Source of the DNA: Opitutales bacterium
GTDB taxonomy: Bacteria > Verrucomicrobiota > Verrucomicrobiia > Opitutales > UBA2987
NCBI GenBank assembly: GCA_021772535.1
Contig: JAJFLV010000085.1
Location: 1-45,035 of the forward strand
Direction: 5' to 3'
DNA length: 45,035 bases
The notes below the pieces were generated by a model. The model was not told the origin of the DNA, ran no database searches, and saw only the letters and a list, made by a program, of their open reading frames with translations. Position numbers and translations under genes: made by a program. Numbering within the stretch: the stretch's first letter is position 1; each line of letters starts with the position of its first letter. Shown in pieces: positions 41,965-45,035 of this stretch.

Positions 41965-44418
41965 TTACCTCGAAACAAACTGCATGGCGTAAAGCTTTGA
42001 TCCACGCATCCGGAATACTATCTGTACCGTTTTTCCCTTAAGAGCCGACAGGTCGAATCCTTTGTCGATCCATTCCACTTCAGTTTCGATAAAATCTCCA
42101 TTGATGTAGATGGAATCATCAACTGAGTAACCGGGGATGGGATTTCCATCTTCATCGAGAAATCCGACCTGAGTATAACCAGCGGCCTCGGTATCTATAT
42201 TCAAGACAAGCCGATTCCCTTCGAAGGTCAAGGGCCGGGTAGTCAGGTAGGCCTCCTTGTCATAGGGAGAGTCGGCGGAAACAAAACCGTCCAGTCGCTG
42301 CACCAAACGATAAACGGCGCTCTCTTCGTGGCCCTTGCCGTAGGTTGAGTGGTAAACTGCTTCACCATAATAATATTGCCAGATTTCATCGCCCCGCCGG
42401 ATCATTCCATGGGCGGTGTAGGCCTGGTGAATATCGCGTCCCTCGTGTAAACCGATACCGACATAAGCCGGTCGTGAGTGGCGTTCCCAGTTCACCCCAT
42501 CGCGACTGACCGAGAGCTGTGTCTCGACCGGACCGGAACCGCGAGCGCGGGCTGGGTCCATGAGAATTTGTCTGGTTTCGGGTCCCTCCAATTCGTAGTG
42601 AAAATAAACTATGGGGAAGGCCAGATAAGTATCCGGCGCCCAGGGGTATTTTGTTGCTTTGGTGATATATATATCGACACCCGCTGGATCTACGCCGTCG
42701 TTGGGTGCGAATGAGTGTGGTAATTCCAGGCCGATACCTCCCAAGGTCAGTGGGCCGTTATCCAGATACCAGGGCATGGGGTCACGAATGCGGCCTGTTT
42801 TTTTGGCAACCGCCTTGGTTTCCTCCAGAGATACCCGTTTAAAGGGCCAAGGTGTGTAAAGATCCCTGGTTTCGGTGATAACCGATTCCCTCTGGGTTGC
42901 CCCGGCTATGGTTTTATTAATTCCAGTGCGGTGATACCCGACATAAAGCTGGCGTTGTTCGTCATAAAAAGTGCAGGACTGAGTGCCGGACCGAAATGGT
43001 AATACAGCCGTGCGATTTCTCCGCCAGGAATAACCGTCGGGAGACTCATAAACAAAAATACCCCGGCGATGATAACCACTAATATATTTCCAGCGGGATT
43101 CGGGTGGGCCGTTGGGGTCGATGAAGGGATTGCCCAACCCCCCCACCATTTCGTGAAGAACAATATTTCCATGGCCTTTGTACTCACCTTTACCCATATC
43201 AGGCATTGTCCAGTTAATGCCATCACGGGAAGTTCGAACGGCCAGGAAATCATCCGATACTGAATTGTAGATGCGCAATAATCCATCCTCGTCTTCAACT
43301 ACCGTAAGGTGCTTGCGGAAAGGCCCTTTGATGTTGTCGATCACTCGTTCCGCCAATCGTGGAGGATTTACCTGGAAATGAATATTTTCCATTTTCTCGA
43401 CGATGGCATCATCGATAAACAAGTGTTTCCTTCCTTTTAAAGGAAGGACTTTTTGAATGGATTTGTCTTGTGAAAAAAGAAGCGGAGGACCGGCTAGCAA
43501 TGATATTTTCCGGCCGCTCTTCTGGACAATTGGGGATAAACTGGTGGGCGGCGAAAAATCTCCCTGGTAAACTCGTCCGGTGGAAAACCGAAGCTCATCC
43601 AACCGGCCCGGCAAAGGATTTCCCCAAGTTCCGTTGCGTCCAACAGAAAAGTAATCTTCGTCGCCAAAATCAAGGGCTTGAACAGCCGCTTTTTCCGGCA
43701 GGGTCTGTAAAGCTCCACCCACGTAATGACGAAGCTGCTTTTCCTCCGCATCGTAAACAAAGGCGAGGTGGTGCCACTTCTTTGAACCCGATTGGAGAGC
43801 TGACTTGTCGGAAGGAATAGTTAGGTTAAGGCCGCCAGCTGAATTTAAAAGATCAAATTCCCTGAGATTTTTATTCAACACCAGGCGGGTTACTTTATCG
43901 TTTTCACCCCGGGGCCCTTGCCCGATTTCAAAGACAACGCCATCTTCTTCGGGTTTCCGGGTAGTCAGATACCAGAATTCCACCGTCCAGTCGAATGCCC
44001 CAAGGTTGAGCCGAGTGCGGGTCGCATTGGGAAAACCCGCCTGTTTGCGCAAATGGTTTTCGGCGCTTGTCATCAAGCCACAGAAATTGGCGTTCATCCA
44101 GGACATCGGCTGGACCGTGCGGCTTTCTGGAATTTCCAGTTGCTTGAGGCCAAACCATTCTTCTCCCTCCGGGTATTCAATTTTCGGTTGGGGAATCGGT
44201 TCCAGAGCATTGCCAAACTTTCCCTCCACAACTTGACCTCCCGGCCCTACCACCATTGGGTAATCGTTGTCCGACTCATCGCTGAGGACACAGCTTGGAT
44301 AGATACCAACTTGCTCATCGAACAACCAAAGAGCGACGGTGCGATTTTCGCCGCCCTTTAATACGTTCACCCAAATCAGGACGAGGAGAGCGAATGTTAA
44401 AATTCTTATGGTTTTCAT
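41965..44418 (-). CDS. secreted LamG-propeller protein, copy 2 (inverted relative to copy 1)
   Basis: An 817-residue exported protein closely related to the one at 34492 in every domain: signal peptide (IRILTFALLVLIWVNVL), LamG sandwich (ALWLFDEQVGIYPSC, FDWTVEFWYLTTRK, WHHLAFVYDAEEKQL), propeller beginning HLFIDDAIVEKMENIHFQ with Asp-box-like TSRDGINWTMPD and VSRDGVNWERHS, and the terminal sandwich (RLVLNIDTEAAGYTQVGFL...GSKLYAMQF). The ATG at 44418 is chosen because the signal peptide follows at once; a frame from 44451 would add 11 residues. It lies 36 bases after the partial sulfatase gene in the same direction, so the two are probably one operon. The substrate is likely similar to that of copy 1. 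Confidence 0.8.
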   Translation of the reverse strand: MKTIRILTFALLVLIWVNVLKGGENRTVALWLFDEQVGIYPSCVLSDESDNDYPMVVGPGGQVVEGKFGNALEPIPQPKIEYPEGEEWFGLKQLEIPESRTVQPMSWMNANFCGLMTSAENHLRKQAGFPNATRTRLNLGAFDWTVEFWYLTTRKPEEDGVVFEIGQGPRGENDKVTRLVLNKNLREFDLLNSAGGLNLTIPSDKSALQSGSKKWHHLAFVYDAEEKQLRHYVGGALQTLPEKAAVQALDFGDEDYFSVGRNGTWGNPLPGRLDELRFSTGRVYQGDFSPPTSLSPIVQKSGRKISLLAGPPLLFSQDKSIQKVLPLKGRKHLFIDDAIVEKMENIHFQVNPPRLAERVIDNIKGPFRKHLTVVEDEDGLLRIYNSVSDDFLAVRTSRDGINWTMPDMGKGEYKGHGNIVLHEMVGGLGNPFIDPNGPPESRWKYISGYHRRGIFVYESPDGYSWRRNRTAVLPFRSGTQSCTFYDEQRQLYVGYHRTGINKTIAGATQRESVITETRDLYTPWPFKRVSLEETKAVAKKTGRIRDPMPWYLDNGPLTLGGIGLELPHSFAPNDGVDPAGVDIYITKATKYPWAPDTYLAFPIVYFHYELEGPETRQILMDPARARGSGPVETQLSVSRDGVNWERHSRPAYVGIGLHEGRDIHQAYTAHGMIRRGDEIWQYYYGEAVYHSTYGKGHEESAVYRLVQRLDGFVSADSPYDKEAYLTTRPLTFEGNRLVLNIDTEAAGYTQVGFLDEDGNPIPGYSVDDSIYINGDFIETEVEWIDKGFDLSALKGKTVQIVFRMRGSKLYAMQFVSR

Positions 44419-44454
44419 TTCGTGTCTTAGATAAGTCAAATTGAGGAGCATCGC

Positions 44455-45035
44455 TTATTGATTTATTACCATTTCCTGGGCGCCTACGTCTTTTCTCCAC
44501 TGCATTAATTTTGTAAATAATCGGTCGGTCAGTTCCGGGTTTTCGGCGGCCAGGTTGTGGCGTTCCCCAAGGTCGTTTTCCAGGTCGTACAATTCCAAAG
44601 CTCCTTTCTCCCCGGTTTTCGATTTCTCGAACCATTCGACCAATTTATATTTGCCTTCCCGGATGGCGCCCGCCGGTGCAATGCTCTGATGGTGATAATG
44701 CGGGTAATGAAAATAAACCGCATCCCGCTCCAGTTTTCCGGTCTGTTTTAGAATGGGTAAGATACTTTCACCGTCGATGTCCCTATACTTATCATGGATA
44801 CCTGTCAGTTCATTGAAAGTGGGAAAGAAATCGTTGCTTATGACGATTTCCTGGCTGATGCTTCCGGGCTCGATGACGCCGGCCCAGCTCGCGATCAATG
44901 GCACGCGGATTCCGCCCTCGTAAAGATCGGATTTGCTGCCACGCAGGGGAAATTCGTCCTTAGGCCCCAAATGTCCGTTGTCGGAATAAAAGATGACCAA
45001 GGTATTTTCAATTAACTCCAATTCTTCCAGTTTTT
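44455..45035 (-). CDS. sulfatase, C-terminal part (gene continues beyond the window)
   Basis: The last 193 codons of a type I sulfatase whose N-terminal part, with the formylglycine site, lies beyond the right edge; the frame is open to 45035. Seen: VIFYSDNGHLGPKDEFPLRG (second metal site DNGH), KSDLYEGGIRVPLIASWAG, DFFPTFNELTG, and the ending LYDLENDLGERHNLA, which is typical of secreted arylsulfatases of the S1 family. The SDNGH form differs from the SDHGE form of the other two sulfatases here. A TTG at 45021 is not the start. It precedes the LamG-propeller copy 2 gene by 36 bases in the same direction. Confidence 0.9.
   Translation of the reverse strand, partial: KLEELELIENTLVIFYSDNGHLGPKDEFPLRGSKSDLYEGGIRVPLIASWAGVIEPGSISQEIVISNDFFPTFNELTGIHDKYRDIDGESILPILKQTGKLERDAVYFHYPHYHHQSIAPAGAIREGKYKLVEWFEKSKTGEKGALELYDLENDLGERHNLAAENPELTDRLFTKLMQWRKDVGAQEMVINQ

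Noticed and set aside
1-45035. CRISPR arrays, tRNA or rRNA genes, phage genes, toxin-antitoxin pair
   Set aside because: No regularly spaced repeats or RNA gene signatures were noticed. The YwqK-like tails resemble an antitoxin family by name only and are parts of large secreted fusions.

Overview
The window looks like part of a polysaccharide- or sugar-acid-degrading locus from a free-living, probably marine, heterotroph. The best guess is Verrucomicrobiota (Opitutae/Puniceicoccales-like), with Planctomycetota or Lentisphaerota as alternatives. The basis is gene content only: Cys-type sulfatases, a FGE-like/PA14/sialidase fusion pair, a Caulobacter/Xanthomonas-type TonB receptor, a GntR-type DNA-binding domain joined to a LacI-type ligand domain, secreted LamG and beta-propeller proteins, PhyH and PhoD-like enzymes. 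No rRNA, tRNA, CRISPR array or transposase gene was seen.

Layout. 1-960: a PhyH-type dioxygenase, with a doubtful fragment of another gene at the left edge. 985-5302 (minus): a compact four-gene operon of iron alcohol dehydrogenase, DapA-type aldolase, DUF1537 four-carbon-acid kinase and PdxA-type dehydrogenase. 5557-8549 (plus): a secreted PhoD-like phosphatase and a secreted propeller protein, closed by a two-way terminator. 8657-13576: a TonB receptor divergent from a GntR/LacI-type regulator across a 432-base control region with two palindromes. 13635-18519 (minus): an operon of ABC solute-binding protein, sialidase-like protein and sulfatase, the last two without export signals. 18631-24382 (plus): two tandem, translationally coupled paralogues (FGE-like, PA14, sialidase-like, YwqK-like). 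24414-27530 (minus): a Tat-exported galactonate-dehydratase-like enzyme and a beta-helix protein. 27531-28071: no gene, but a 257-base MITE-like element with TA duplications. 28072-31117 (plus): a nitrilase-family amidohydrolase and OppB/OppC-type permeases. 31122-34336 (minus): a Tat-exported sulfatase overlapping a TPR-PhoD fusion. 34492-44418: two LamG-propeller paralogues in inverted orientation, enclosing a glycoside-hydrolase-like protein plus UxaE-like epimerase (minus) and two more nitrilase-family enzymes (plus). 44455-45035: the C-terminal part of a third sulfatase, cut by the window edge.

How the genes may work together (inference): secreted sulfatases, LamG/propeller proteins and PhoD-like esterases trim a sulfated, acidic substrate; the TonB receptor and the ABC importer carry pieces inward; a cytoplasmic sulfatase and sialidase-like protein process what enters. 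UxaE, the DgoD-like dehydratase, the aldolase, the alcohol dehydrogenase and the DUF1537/PdxA pair channel uronic or aldonic acids to central metabolism. The three nitrilase-family enzymes suggest that C-N bonds, for example amides, occur in the substrate. No importer ATPase and no SusD partner lie in the window, so the system is either incomplete here or uses genes elsewhere.
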